From assembly GCA_016290835.1 (NCBI GenBank), contig JAEEVG010000004.1:28292-92291 (forward strand): 64,000 nucleotides of DNA, in the 5' to 3' direction. Positions 1 to 8,188 of this stretch are shown here, piece after piece; the first letter of the stretch is position 1, and each line of letters opens with the position of its first letter. The notes below the pieces were generated by a model, which was not told the DNA's origin, did no database searches, and was given only the letters and a program-made list of their open reading frames with translations. Origin of the DNA: Bacteroidales bacterium (lineage in GTDB: Bacteria > Bacteroidota > Bacteroidia > Bacteroidales > UBA932). A program made the position numbers and the translations under genes.

Positions 1-745
1 CCGAGATATGCTCGAAGTAGCGCATGATATTATAGCTCAGATAGTTCTGCAGGTGCTGCGCGCCGGAGGGGTCACGCGTCTCCGTGCCCGTCCAAACGCC
101 GTCGAAAATCTTGGGGCCGTCCTCGAGGCTGAAGCCCAGACCCTGAAAATGGTCGTACCAGTTGGGATATTTGATAATGACCTTGACCCGCGGGTTCACG
201 GCCTTGGCCGGGCCCACGACGAGGTTCTGCCCCGCCTCTTTGAGCAGGTCCAGGCGATACTGCGTCCAACTGCGCGCTCCCTTGGCCTCGATCTCCACGT
301 CCTTCTTGCTGCTGGTGAAGAAGAAGTCGTCCAGCAGGAACTCGTCGAAGTGCCGGGCCGTGTGCTCCGCGATGCGGCGCACCATCGCCCGGTCCTGGGG
401 ATCGGAGTAGCTGAAAGTCTCGAATTCGTTGGCCTCGTTGATGGTGTAGGTGATGCCGCCGGCCACCTCCAGGCCCTGTTTCTTGAAGAAAGCCTTGGCC
501 GCCTCGAGGGTCTCGTCATCTACGATCAGCAGGTCCCGGTGGGTCTCGAGGTATATCTTGTCCACGTCCAGCTGCTCGGAGATGGTCTTCCAGGTAGACG
601 CCAGCCATGCGGGATCCTTCATCTTCTGCACCTCCTGGGCGCGCACATACACGGAAACCTTGAAACTCTTGTGATCGGCGCGGCCCGGGAACGCCGGCGC
701 CAGCAGCAGGAGCATCGCGAAAATGCACAGAACGGACTTTTTCAT
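1..745 (-). CDS. Secreted protein of unknown function, 5' part only (cut by the window edge)
   Basis: An open frame starts with ATG at 745 and runs to base 1 without a stop, so at least 248 residues are present and the C terminus is missing. It begins with a signal peptide (MKKSVLCIFAMLLLLAP) followed by soluble sequence with motifs such as FDEFLLDDFFFTS and VKVIIKYPNWYDHFQGLG, which resemble strand ends of a TIM-barrel glycosidase. Codon use fits the neighbours and the opposite-strand frames look like shadows. The glycosidase-like reading is a guess from local motifs; I do not recognise the family. The protein is expected in the periplasm or on the surface. Confidence 0.75.
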   Translation of the reverse strand, partial: MKKSVLCIFAMLLLLAPAFPGRADHKSFKVSVYVRAQEVQKMKDPAWLASTWKTISEQLDVDKIYLETHRDLLIVDDETLEAAKAFFKKQGLEVAGGITYTINEANEFETFSYSDPQDRAMVRRIAEHTARHFDEFLLDDFFFTSSKKDVEIEAKGARSWTQYRLDLLKEAGQNLVVGPAKAVNPRVKVIIKYPNWYDHFQGLGFSLEDGPKIFDGVWTGTETRDPSGAQHLQNYLSYNIMRYFEHIS

Positions 746-1308
746 CTATCGGCACAAATTGAGATAGCGAAAGATACGAAAAAGTTGGGAGGATACAAAA
801 AAAGGCTATTTCAGTTACAGAGAAAAGGTCATCCGAGAAAAACAGTCAGCTTTGGGTCAAGCCCGGGATGAGGGGGATAGATCCTTCGCTTCGCTCAGGA
901 TGACACGGGGCGGGCAGACAGGCCTCCCGCGGCCTGCAGCGCGATTAGGAGGGCGGCGATCAGCGGGGCCCGACGAGGGCAGCGTTGAGGCTGAGGAGGA
1001 ATGGCGGAGGATGCATCCTCCAGCCATGACGACGAAGACGCAGGACGGCGTCTGTCTGACGACGGTTAGACGGATCCGGAGGAGACGGCTAAAACGGAGG
1101 AGTCAGCCGTCCAGCAACTGAGGCGGTCAGCCCCCGCCGCCGGCCCGACGTCAGCGCGCAGGCCCGGGAGGCGCGGTCTGCCAGAAGGGAAAAGAGCCGG
1201 AGGCGCGGTCTGCCCGAGGAAAGAAAAAATAGCCAGGGGTATATACAAAAAAACCGCCGCATGTATGCGCCGGGAAGGGTATATGCTGAATATTGTCTTG
1301 TTGCGAAG
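746..1308. other. Gene-free stretch with short repeats
   Basis: No convincing gene is seen. Bases 879-904 match a dispersed repeat also present at 56279-56304. Bases 1006-1021 form a perfect 16-bp palindrome (GGAGGATGCATCCTCC). A 16-bp direct repeat (GGAGGCGCGGTCTGCC) occurs at 1167-1182 and 1199-1214. Open frames here are low-complexity, Arg/Gly/Pro-rich translations of GC-rich DNA without a recognisable start context or domain. Confidence 0.6.
879..904. repeat. Single arm of a dispersed palindromic repeat
   Basis: This 26-nt stretch (beginning AGATCCTTCGCTTCGCTCAG) agrees with 23 of 26 bases of the right arm of the hairpin repeat at 56242-56307. The flank (GGTCAAGCCCGGGATGA at 855-871) is also of the kind that accompanies this repeat in other genomes. 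Only one arm is obvious here, so it may be a decayed copy. Confidence 0.55.
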
Positions 1309-1382
1309 TAGCGGGAGTGGGGCATGATCCCACGACCTCCGGATTATGAATCCGACGCTCTAACCAGCTGAGCTACCCCGCC
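1309..1382 (-). tRNA. tRNA with CAT anticodon, probably elongator tRNA-Met
   Basis: The 74-nt cloverleaf reads on the minus strand from GGCGGGG at 1382. The acceptor stem GGCGGGG/TCCCGCT closes with two G-U pairs, the anticodon arm is TCGGA-TTCATAA-TCCGG, the T arm is GTGGG/CCCAC, and the discriminator is A at 1309. The CAT anticodon can be elongator Met, initiator Met or lysidine-modified Ile2; the wobble-paired first acceptor base and the lack of initiator features favour elongator Met, but Ile2 is not excluded. No CCA is encoded. It is followed at ten bases by tRNA-Gln on the same strand. Confidence 0.9.
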
Positions 1383-1392
1383 GTACCGTTTG

Positions 1393-1463
1393 TTGAGATA
1401 GAAGGACTCGAACCCTCACTGACAGAGCCAGAATCTGTAGTGCTACCATTACACCATATCTCA
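1393..1463 (-). tRNA. tRNA-Gln (anticodon CTG)
   Basis: The 71-nt cloverleaf reads on the minus strand from TGAGATA at 1463. Acceptor TGAGATA pairs perfectly with TATCTCA, the D arm is GTGT/GCAC, the anticodon arm is ACAGA-TTCTGGC-TCTGT with CTG at positions 34-36, and the T arm is GAGGG-TTCGAGT-CCTTC. The discriminator is A at 1393. It lies just upstream of the Met tRNA and is probably co-transcribed with it. Confidence 0.93.
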
Positions 1464-1533
1464 ATTTGGGTAAATCCCTCCGCCTCGCGGTTTTGGGACT
1501 GCAAATGTACAACACTTTTGGAAATTTGCAAAA

Positions 1534-2013
1534 TTATTTTCTCTCAATCAGCACAATTGCCCAAACTTCACAACCCTCGCCCCGCCCCACGAAGCCCAGG
1601 TGCTCCGTGGTGGTGGCCTTGACGCTCACCCGCTCCGGCCCGATGCCCATCACCTCCGCGAGGGTTTGGCGCATCGCGGCGATGTGCGGGGCCAGCTTGG
1701 GAGTCTGCAGGGCGATGGTGATGTCGGCGTTGACCACGCGCCATCCCGCATATTCCGGAAGCGAGAGCACGGCGGCGAGAAGTTCCTTGCTGTCCACCCC
1801 CTTCCAGCGTTCGTCCGTGTCGGGAAACAGGTGGCCGATGTCTCCGAGGGCGAGTGCGCCGAGCAGCGCGTCGCACAGCGCGTGGATGGCCACGTCGCCG
1901 TCGGAATGGGCCACGAAGCCGGTCTGCGAAGGGACCCTGACCCCGCCGAGCCACATCGGCAGGCCGGGGGCGACGGCGTGCACGTCGTATCCTTGTCCTA
2001 TTCTGAATTCCAT
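1534..2013 (-). CDS. ispF: 2-C-methyl-D-erythritol 2,4-cyclodiphosphate synthase
   Basis: IspF cyclises 4-diphosphocytidyl-methylerythritol 2-phosphate with release of CMP in the non-mevalonate isoprenoid pathway. The 159-residue length is normal for this cytosolic trimer. The zinc ligands are visible as D10 and H12 in GYDVHAV and H44 in SDGDVAIHALCDALLG; the family segments LFPDTDERWKG and KATTTEHLGF follow. The start is ATG at 2013, seven bases after a -7 box. It diverges from the gene at 2055. A second gene of the same pathway, ispE, lies at 37005-37760 in the suf operon. Confidence 0.96.
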   Translation of the reverse strand: MEFRIGQGYDVHAVAPGLPMWLGGVRVPSQTGFVAHSDGDVAIHALCDALLGALALGDIGHLFPDTDERWKGVDSKELLAAVLSLPEYAGWRVVNADITIALQTPKLAPHIAAMRQTLAEVMGIGPERVSVKATTTEHLGFVGRGEGCEVWAIVLIERK

Positions 2014-2019
2014 ATCACT

Positions 2020-2049
2020 ACAAATGTAAAGAAAAATGGTTACATTTGT
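2020..2049. promoter_or_regulatory. Mirror-image divergent promoters for ispF and the 2055 gene
   Basis: A perfect inverted repeat, ACAAATGTAA (2020-2029) and TTACATTTGT (2040-2049), contains a TACATTTG -7 element on each strand (2041-2048 plus, 2028-2021 minus). The plus box ends six bases before ATG 2055 and the minus box seven bases before ATG 2013, so both transcripts would have almost no leader. The perfect dyad could also be a regulator site. Confidence 0.6.
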
Positions 2050-2054
2050 GAGTT

Positions 2055-2351
2055 ATGGGACTATTTAATTTTTTCGGTGAGAACGAACACCGGGTATTCA
2101 ACTACAAGCCGATTTACTACAATCCGGAGGAAGAAGAGCGCAAGCGCCGCTTCGGCGCCGTGGACGGCACCTTCGAGCGGGAGAAGAAAGAAGGCACCTA
2201 CGTGCCCGGCTCCTACATCAAGGGCGCTTTCCGCGAAGGATCGCGCACCCGTACCCCGATGAAGCGCGTGCAGACCATCATCGGCATCATCTCGCTGCTG
2301 ATGATCGTCGTGGTGCTCTGGTACATCGCCAAGTTCTACTCCCTGTTGTAG
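2055..2351 (+). CDS. Small single-pass membrane protein, conserved unknown
   Basis: The 98-residue product has a charged, hydrophilic N-terminal part (about residues 1-70, with YNPEEEERKRRFGAVDG) and one C-terminal membrane segment (about 72-95, IIGIISLLMIVVVLWYIAKF), so it is probably an inner-membrane protein with a cytoplasmic N terminus. I know no function for it; similar small proteins occur in Bacteroidetes. The mutL ATG lies four bases after its stop, so the two are likely co-transcribed. Start ATG 2055 is supported by the -7 box at 2041-2048. Confidence 0.8.
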   Translation: MGLFNFFGENEHRVFNYKPIYYNPEEEERKRRFGAVDGTFEREKKEGTYVPGSYIKGAFREGSRTRTPMKRVQTIIGIISLLMIVVVLWYIAKFYSLL

Positions 2352-2355
2352 CGGA

Positions 2356-4158
2356 ATGGGCAAACTCAAGGTTCTCCCGGCGCAGATTGCCAATATGATC
2401 GCTGCGGGCGAGGTCGTACAGCGGCCCTCGTCCGTGGTGAAGGAGTTGATGGAGAATGCCGTCGACGCCGGCGCGACGCAGGTCAACGTGGTCATCACGG
2501 ATGCCGGCCGCACCCTCATCCAGGTCATCGACAACGGCTGCGGGATGAGTCCGGTGGACGCCGTGCTCTGCTTCGAGCGCCACGCCACCTCCAAAATCGC
2601 CACGGCCGAGGACCTGGAGCAGATCCTCACCTACGGCTTCCGCGGCGAAGCCCTCGCCAGCATCGCCGCCGTGGCGGAAGTGACCTTGCGCACCCGCCGT
2701 CCCCAGGACGAGACGGGCACGGAAGTGCGCGTGGGCGCCTTCGGGGAGACGAAGACCTCCACCGTGGCCGCGCCCGCGGGCTCCAATTTCATGGTGCGCA
2801 ACCTCTTCTTCAACACCCCCGCCCGGCGCAAGTTCCTCAAGAGCGACAACGTCGAGTTCAAGCACATCCTCGAGGAGTTCACCCGCGTGGCCCTGACCCG
2901 GCCCGGGATCGGTTTCACCCTCTCCCACAACGGCCGCGACATCTACATTCTCAAGAAGGCCAAGTCCCTGAAATTCCGCGTGCTGGACCTGATGGGGAGC
3001 CACGTCGCCGGGGAGATCGTGGACCTCTCCGCCGAGACTTCGGTGGTGCGGATCAGCGGTTTCGTGGGCCGGCCCGATTCAGCCCGCAAGACCCCGGGAC
3101 ACCAGTACCTCTTCGTCAACGGCCGCTTCTTCCGCAGCGCCTACCTCCACAAGGCGGTGATGAAGGCTTACGAGGAGATGATCCCCGACGGGGTCACCCC
3201 CGCCTACTTCATCTTCCTGGAGGTCGATCCGCACAGCATCGACGTCAACATCCACCCCACCAAGACCGAGATCAAGTTCGAGGACGACGGGGTGGTGTTC
3301 CAGATCCTGTACGCCTGCGTCAAGGAGACCCTCGGGCGCAACAGTTTCGGCGCCAGCATCGATTTCGACACCGAGGGCGCCGTCCCCCTGCCCCAGCTCG
3401 GCCAGAGTTTCGAGCAGTACAAAGGCGTCTCGCGGCCCGTCATCGAGACCGACCCGGGTTACGATCCCTTCCGTGCCCCCGGCCAGGTGTCCGCAACCCC
3501 GCCGGGCCCTGCCCCCGCCGCTCCCTACGACTATAGCCGCCACATCGACAAGCACGAGGACTACGGCCGCCTCTTCGAGGAGAAGACCCTTCCGACCGGC
3601 CGCATCCTCATTCTCCAGGGAAAATACATCCTCACCCCGGTCGCGTCCGGCGTGATGATCGTGCACATCGGACGCGCCCGCGAGCGTATCCTCTATGAGC
3701 AGACCCTCCGGGCCCTGAGCCGCCAGGCGCACGTCACGCAGACGGCTCTCTTCCCCGTACAGGTGCCCGTGGGGGCGCAACAGCGCCTGCTCTTCGACGA
3801 GCACGCCGGCCTGCTTGCCGGCCTGGGCTTCGACATCACCCCCGCCGGGGAGGATGCCGTGGTGGTGAACGGCGTGCCCGAGGGCTACAGCTGCGAGCCC
3901 GGCAAGGTCGCAGAACTGGTGGGCGACCTCGTGTACGTGCTGTCCGAGGACAGCCAGGCCCTGCCGGAAATGATGCAGCAGCGGCTGGCGGAGAAATTCG
4001 CCACCCTGGGCTCCTCCCACGCAGACCCGCTCACTTCCCCGCAGGAAGCGCAGCGGCTGATCGACCGGCTTTTCGCAAGCGAGAATGCCGAATTCACCCC
4101 CGGCGGACGGCGCATCGTGAGCATCGTCGCCACCGGCGACATAGATAAACGATTCTGA
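2356..4158 (+). CDS. mutL: DNA mismatch repair protein MutL
   Basis: MutL is the ATPase that links mismatch recognition by MutS to downstream strand removal. The 600-residue protein has the GHKL ATPase motifs in order near the N terminus: KELMENAVDAGAT, DNGCGM, RHATSKI and GFRGEAL. The middle transducer domain contains FFNTPARRKFLK and the RFF-R-YLHKAV region, and a Pro/Ala-rich linker near residues 375-400 leads to the C-terminal dimerisation domain. No DQHAxxExxxxE endonuclease signature is apparent at the usual place (VHIGRARERILYEQTL occupies it), so an endonuclease role is uncertain. It sits in a tight plus-strand cluster with rhomboid and tsaC. Confidence 0.97.
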   Translation: MGKLKVLPAQIANMIAAGEVVQRPSSVVKELMENAVDAGATQVNVVITDAGRTLIQVIDNGCGMSPVDAVLCFERHATSKIATAEDLEQILTYGFRGEALASIAAVAEVTLRTRRPQDETGTEVRVGAFGETKTSTVAAPAGSNFMVRNLFFNTPARRKFLKSDNVEFKHILEEFTRVALTRPGIGFTLSHNGRDIYILKKAKSLKFRVLDLMGSHVAGEIVDLSAETSVVRISGFVGRPDSARKTPGHQYLFVNGRFFRSAYLHKAVMKAYEEMIPDGVTPAYFIFLEVDPHSIDVNIHPTKTEIKFEDDGVVFQILYACVKETLGRNSFGASIDFDTEGAVPLPQLGQSFEQYKGVSRPVIETDPGYDPFRAPGQVSATPPGPAPAAPYDYSRHIDKHEDYGRLFEEKTLPTGRILILQGKYILTPVASGVMIVHIGRARERILYEQTLRALSRQAHVTQTALFPVQVPVGAQQRLLFDEHAGLLAGLGFDITPAGEDAVVVNGVPEGYSCEPGKVAELVGDLVYVLSEDSQALPEMMQQRLAEKFATLGSSHADPLTSPQEAQRLIDRLFASENAEFTPGGRRIVSIVATGDIDKRF

Positions 4159-4159
4159 A

Positions 4160-4867
4160 ATGGCATACTACGAATACGACAACGGCCGCCGCGGCGGATT
4201 CCTCGCCTCGCTGCCGACCGTGACCAAGAACCTGATCATCATCAACGTGATCATCTTCATCGCGACCCTGATCAACGAAGACTTCATGATCCGGACCTTC
4301 GCCCTGTTCTACCCCTCTTCGGAGCTCTTCCGCTGGTGGCAGGTCGTCACGCATATGTTCATGCACGGCGGATTCTGGCACATCTTCTTCAATATGTACA
4401 CGCTGCTGATCTTCGGCTGCGTGGTGGAGCGCTACCTCGGTCCCAAGAAGTTCCTGCTCTTCTACTTTGTCTGCGGCCTGGGCGCCGTGGCCCTGCATTT
4501 CGGGGTGGAGCATCTCCAGATCCAATCCTATATGGAAGGAGCGGCCCTCGGCAACACCACCGCCGTCCAGAACATCGCCATGATCCGGAACACCCCGACC
4601 GTGGGTGCCTCGGGTGCCATTTACGGTGTGCTGATGGGCTACGCGATGCTCTTCCCGGAGTCCAAGATGACCCTGATCTTCCCGCCCGTGACGCTCAGCG
4701 CCAAATGGATGGTGGTCGTCTTCGCGGCCATCGAACTCTTCACCGGCGTGTCGGGCCTGAACAGCGGCATCGCCCATTTCGCCCACCTGGGCGGCATGCT
4801 CATCGGCTGGCTGATAATCCTGTGGTGGCGCAAGCGCGGCATTTTGTTTGACCAGGACAAATTGTAG
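4160..4867 (+). CDS. Rhomboid family intramembrane serine protease
   Basis: This 235-residue polytopic membrane protein has the rhomboid signature: the HIFFN loop (N78, oxyanion region), catalytic Ser151 in GASGAIYG, and catalytic His206 in IAHFAHLGG. About six membrane segments are visible. Rhomboids cleave single-pass membrane proteins within or near the bilayer; the substrate cannot be predicted. The start ATG follows the mutL stop by one base and tsaC starts two bases after its stop, pointing to one operon. Confidence 0.93.
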   Translation: MAYYEYDNGRRGGFLASLPTVTKNLIIINVIIFIATLINEDFMIRTFALFYPSSELFRWWQVVTHMFMHGGFWHIFFNMYTLLIFGCVVERYLGPKKFLLFYFVCGLGAVALHFGVEHLQIQSYMEGAALGNTTAVQNIAMIRNTPTVGASGAIYGVLMGYAMLFPESKMTLIFPPVTLSAKWMVVVFAAIELFTGVSGLNSGIAHFAHLGGMLIGWLIILWWRKRGILFDQDKL

Positions 4868-4869
4868 TC

Positions 4870-5457
4870 ATGGACAGTGCACCCATCATCCAGCAGGCCG
4901 TGAAGGTCCTGCGCGAAGGCGGGGTGATCCTCTACCCCACCGACACCGTCTGGGGCATCGGCTGCGATGCCACCAACGAGCAGGCCGTCGCCCGCGTGTT
5001 CGAGATCAAGCGCCGCTCCGAGGCCAAATCGCTCGTGCTGCTGGCCTGCGACCTGGATATGGTCGCGAAGCACATCCGGCAGATTCCCTCGATCGCCATC
5101 GATCTCGTGGAGGTCAACGACGCCCCGATGACCATCATCTACCCGGGGGCGCAGTACCTGGCGCCCAACGTCGTGGCCGAAGACGGCTCCGTGGGCATCC
5201 GCATTCCGCTGGCCGAGGACAATCCCGCCGGGGCCTTCTGCCGCGAGCTGGTGTGGCGGCTGCGCCGTCCGCTCGTCAGCACCTCCGCCAACATTTCCGG
5301 CGAGCCCACGCCGGCCTCTTTCGCCGAGATTCCGGAGGAGATCAAGGCGGCCGTGGACTATGTCGTACCCAAGCCGTTCGGGGCCGGGGCGACGGGGCGT
5401 TCCTCCCAGATCATCAAGCTCGGTCTGGGCGGCGAGGTGGAGATTCTCCGGCCGTAG
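4870..5457 (+). CDS. tsaC: L-threonylcarbamoyladenylate synthase (Sua5/YciO/YrdC family)
   Basis: The 195-residue protein has the YrdC fold motifs ILYPTDTVWGIGCDA, KRRSEAKSLVLL and LVSTSANISGEPTP. The enzyme makes threonylcarbamoyl-AMP from threonine, bicarbonate and ATP, the first step toward the t6A37 modification of ANN-decoding tRNAs. It lacks the extra C-terminal Sua5 domain, so it is the short TsaC type. It is the last gene of the mutL-rhomboid-tsaC cluster. Confidence 0.93.
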   Translation: MDSAPIIQQAVKVLREGGVILYPTDTVWGIGCDATNEQAVARVFEIKRRSEAKSLVLLACDLDMVAKHIRQIPSIAIDLVEVNDAPMTIIYPGAQYLAPNVVAEDGSVGIRIPLAEDNPAGAFCRELVWRLRRPLVSTSANISGEPTPASFAEIPEEIKAAVDYVVPKPFGAGATGRSSQIIKLGLGGEVEILRP

Positions 5458-5490
5458 CGAAGGAATCTAATCAGAAAATTATCTAAAATA

Positions 5491-5521
5491 GTTGCGCAGT
5501 TAAATTTTTTAGCTATATTTG
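5491..5521 (+). promoter_or_regulatory. Promoter of the BlaI-M56 operon
   Basis: GTTG at 5491-5494 and TATATTTG at 5514-5521 are 19 nt apart, matching the Bacteroidetes -33/-7 arrangement. The BlaI-type ATG is 20 bases downstream. The AT-rich surroundings (5460-5530) are where a BlaI-type repressor would be expected to bind its own promoter. Confidence 0.65.
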
Positions 5522-5540
5522 CTGAAAAATCACTGCGCCT

Positions 5541-5900
5541 ATGAAACGCCTGACCAAAAAGGAAGAAGTCATCATGAGCCACTTCTGGGAGAAGGGGCCC
5601 CTGTTCGTGCGCGAATTACGCGAACTGTATCCGGATCCGAAACCGCATTTCAGCACGCTGAGCACCCAGGTCCGCACACTCCAGGAGGAGGGATTCATCG
5701 ACCATAAAGCCTACGGCCCCACCTACCAGTACTTCGCCAAGGTGACGCGGGAGGACTACAAGCAGCGCTCGCTGGTGGGCCTCATCGACAAATATTTCGA
5801 CAATTCCTACATCAATGCGGTATCCGCGCTGGTCAAGGAAGAGAAGATCTCGGTGGAGGAACTGAAGGAACTCATCAAGCTCATCGAAAAGGAGAAATAG
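5541..5900 (+). CDS. BlaI/MecI/CopY-type winged-helix repressor
   Basis: The 119-residue protein fits the penicillinase-repressor family: an N-terminal winged helix (KRLTKKEEVIMSHFWEKG, then FSTLSTQVRTLQEEGFIDHKAYG) and a C-terminal helical dimerisation part ending in ELIKLIEKEK. Such repressors are released by cleavage that depends on the membrane M56 sensor peptidase encoded by the next gene, whose start follows after two bases. In Bacteroidetes these pairs often occur away from beta-lactamases, and no beta-lactamase is nearby, so the target regulon is unknown. Confidence 0.9.
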   Translation: MKRLTKKEEVIMSHFWEKGPLFVRELRELYPDPKPHFSTLSTQVRTLQEEGFIDHKAYGPTYQYFAKVTREDYKQRSLVGLIDKYFDNSYINAVSALVKEEKISVEELKELIKLIEKEK

Positions 5901-5902
5901 CC

Positions 5903-7492
5903 ATGCTGACCTTCCTGGTATATGAAGGCAAGGTGGCCGTGGTGCTGCTGGCCTTCTACCTGTTCTACCGTTTCCTCTTGAAAAAAGAGACCTTCCACCG
6001 CTTCAACCGGGTGGTGCTGGTGGGCACGGCGGTGCTTTCGTTCCTGCTGCCGCTTTGCATCATCACCATCCACAAGACGGTGGAGCAAGCCCCGGCAGAC
6101 ATCCTGGAATTGGTTGAAACGGTCGGCGGGGCGGCCGCCGGACCGGCTCCCGCAAGCAATGCCGTCGAGGCAGCCTCCGCCCCCTGGTGGCCTACGGCGC
6201 TGGTCCTGCTGTATTTCGCGGGCGTGGCCTGCGTGCTCGCACGGATCGTCATCTCCCACCTTTCCGTCGCGCGCATCATCCGGCGCGGAGAATACATCCG
6301 GGAAGAGGACGGATGCAAGATCATCCTGACGGATCGGGACATCGACCCGTTCAGCTGGATGCACTATATCGTATTGTCGCGGAAAGATTGGGAAGGGCCG
6401 CACGCCCCCATCCTCACCCACGAAAAGGCGCACATCGCCTATGGCCATTCGTGGGAACTGCTGCTGGTGGACGTCCTGTCGGTCTTCCAGTGGTTCAATC
6501 CTGCCATCTGGATGCTCCGCGCGGACCTGCAGGAGCTGCACGAATACGAAGCCGACGACGCGGTGCTGCGCAGCGGGGCCGACCTCCGGGATTATCAGTA
6601 TCTGCTTATAAGAAAAGCTGTCAGCAAGAGCGGCTACTCGGTTGCCAACAGCTTTAATCACAGTATCCTTAAAAATCGTATTACTATGATGTCAAAAAAC
6701 AAATCTTCGGCGCTCCGGGGACTGAGAGTCCTCTACGCCCTGCCGCTTGCTGCGGTCTGCCTCGCGGCCAACGCCCAGACGGTCATCGACTACAAAGGTA
6801 GTGATAATCCGCAAATAAACTACTATTCCGGCCCGACGGCCATCAACCTGCTGGTGATCCAAAACGGGAAGGATGCCGAGTATGTGGTCAACGGCGAAAG
6901 CGTCAGCCTGGAGGCCATCGGTGCGAAAGTGGATGAGGTCCGCGCCAAGGATCCTTCCGCTTATGTGAGCATCATCGCCGAATCCGATGTCCGGTCGGAA
7001 AAGATCCAGCAGGTGAAGGACGAACTCCGGAAGGTGAATGCCCTGAAAATCCAGTATACCTGCTTCCCGAAGAATGTGCAGGTCCAGCGGCGGCTTGAGC
7101 CGTCCGGAGCCGTCAGCAGCAGTCTCTCCGCCTATTCGAAAGCGGATGGCGACATCCAGATCCAGCTCACCGCGAACGACAAGCTGCTGTATGGGGGCAG
7201 TGACGGGAAGGCCATCGATCCGGACGACCTGTTCGCCCTGGCCAAGCAGGATGTCGAGAAGAACAACGGTGTCTCGTTCTATCTGATCGTTGACGACAGC
7301 TCTTCTTTTGGCGCCTATTCCTCCGCCGTCCAGACACTCTATTATGCCTTCAAATCCGTCCGGGAGGATCTGGCCATGAAGACCTACGGCAAGCCGTATG
7401 ACCTGCTGAAGATGGACCAGCAGGACGAACTGATGGCAAAATGCCGGGCGAATATCTTCGAGGTTCGCTATTTGCTGTCGATGGTGAAGTAG
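5903..7492 (+). CDS. M56 (BlaR1/MecR1) family sensor metallopeptidase
   Basis: This 529-residue protein has several membrane segments in the first 280 residues and the zinc motif HEKAH (within LTHEKAHIAYGHSWELLLVD) of M56 peptidases; LHEYEADDAVL follows, as in the family. A further hydrophobic segment (LRVLYALPLAAVCLAANAQ) leads to a roughly 250-residue C-terminal region of unclear fold that is presumably periplasmic; it is not a recognisable penicillin-binding domain. With the upstream BlaI-like repressor it should form a sensor-repressor pair. Its last 25 bases overlap the end of the convergent rsmE. Confidence 0.88.
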   Translation: MLTFLVYEGKVAVVLLAFYLFYRFLLKKETFHRFNRVVLVGTAVLSFLLPLCIITIHKTVEQAPADILELVETVGGAAAGPAPASNAVEAASAPWWPTALVLLYFAGVACVLARIVISHLSVARIIRRGEYIREEDGCKIILTDRDIDPFSWMHYIVLSRKDWEGPHAPILTHEKAHIAYGHSWELLLVDVLSVFQWFNPAIWMLRADLQELHEYEADDAVLRSGADLRDYQYLLIRKAVSKSGYSVANSFNHSILKNRITMMSKNKSSALRGLRVLYALPLAAVCLAANAQTVIDYKGSDNPQINYYSGPTAINLLVIQNGKDAEYVVNGESVSLEAIGAKVDEVRAKDPSAYVSIIAESDVRSEKIQQVKDELRKVNALKIQYTCFPKNVQVQRRLEPSGAVSSSLSAYSKADGDIQIQLTANDKLLYGGSDGKAIDPDDLFALAKQDVEKNNGVSFYLIVDDSSSFGAYSSAVQTLYYAFKSVREDLAMKTYGKPYDLLKMDQQDELMAKCRANIFEVRYLLSMVK

Positions 7493-8178
7493 ACTGCCGT
7501 GGCGGCGACGACCGCGGCGGTTTCCGTGCGCAGGCGGCTATCGCCGAGCGAGACCGGAATCCAGCCGTGCTCCCGCGCCAGCGCCGCCTCCTCCGGACTG
7601 AAATCCCCCTCCGGCCCGATCAAGATAATGATATCATTTGACGGCAGCAGATGTTGAATCTGCTGCCGTTCAACGTCGTCAAAGCAGTAGCAGATGAGCT
7701 TCAGGGCCTCGGCAGGAGCCGAGAGGATAAAGTCCCGCACGCTCCGGGGCTCCTCGACCAGCGGAAAAGCCGCCTTGAGCGACTGCTTGGCCGCCGAAAC
7801 CACAAGCCGCCGCAACCGCTCCGTCTTGAGCACCTTGCGCTCCGAACGCTCCCCGATCACCGGCGCGATCACATCCACCCCGATCTCCGTCGCCTTCTCC
7901 ACGAACCACTCATAACGCTCCAGATTCTTGGTCGGACAGACGGCCATCGTCAGGTGGTAGGGATGCGCGCCGAAACCGTGGGTCCGCGTCAGGATGCGCG
8001 CCCAGGCGCTGCGGGGATCCGACAGCTCCAACACGCAAGTATAGAGCGTGCCGCGCCCGTCGATGATCGAAATCTCATCGCCCTCGCGGTGCCGCAGCAC
8101 CCGCACGCAATGCGCCGACTCCTCCGGATCCAGCCGGATCTGCGCATCCTGGATATCGTCAGAGAAAAAAAGTTCCAT
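7468..8178 (-). CDS. rsmE: 16S rRNA (uracil(1498)-N(3))-methyltransferase
   Basis: RsmE methylates U1498 of 16S rRNA with S-adenosylmethionine. The 236-residue length is typical. An N-terminal PUA-like part (SAHCVRVLRHREGDEISIIDG) precedes the SPOUT knot with IILIGPEGDFSPEEAALA and VSLGDSRLRTETAAV, which form the cofactor pocket. It follows radA by ten bases on the same strand and probably shares its transcript. The 3' end overlaps the convergent M56 gene. Confidence 0.95.
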   Translation of the reverse strand: MELFFSDDIQDAQIRLDPEESAHCVRVLRHREGDEISIIDGRGTLYTCVLELSDPRSAWARILTRTHGFGAHPYHLTMAVCPTKNLERYEWFVEKATEIGVDVIAPVIGERSERKVLKTERLRRLVVSAAKQSLKAAFPLVEEPRSVRDFILSAPAEALKLICYCFDDVERQQIQHLLPSNDIIILIGPEGDFSPEEAALAREHGWIPVSLGDSRLRTETAAVVAATAVYFTIDSK

Positions 8179-8188
8179 AGACAGTTTT

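Noticed and set aside
8-871. Plus-strand open frame at the left edge
   Set aside because: The minus-strand frame has a signal peptide and ordinary codon use; the plus frame is its shadow and continues into gene-free DNA.
852-1121. Plus-strand 89-codon frame in the gene-free stretch
   Set aside because: It starts inside a dispersed repeat and has an Arg/Gly-rich composition without a domain.
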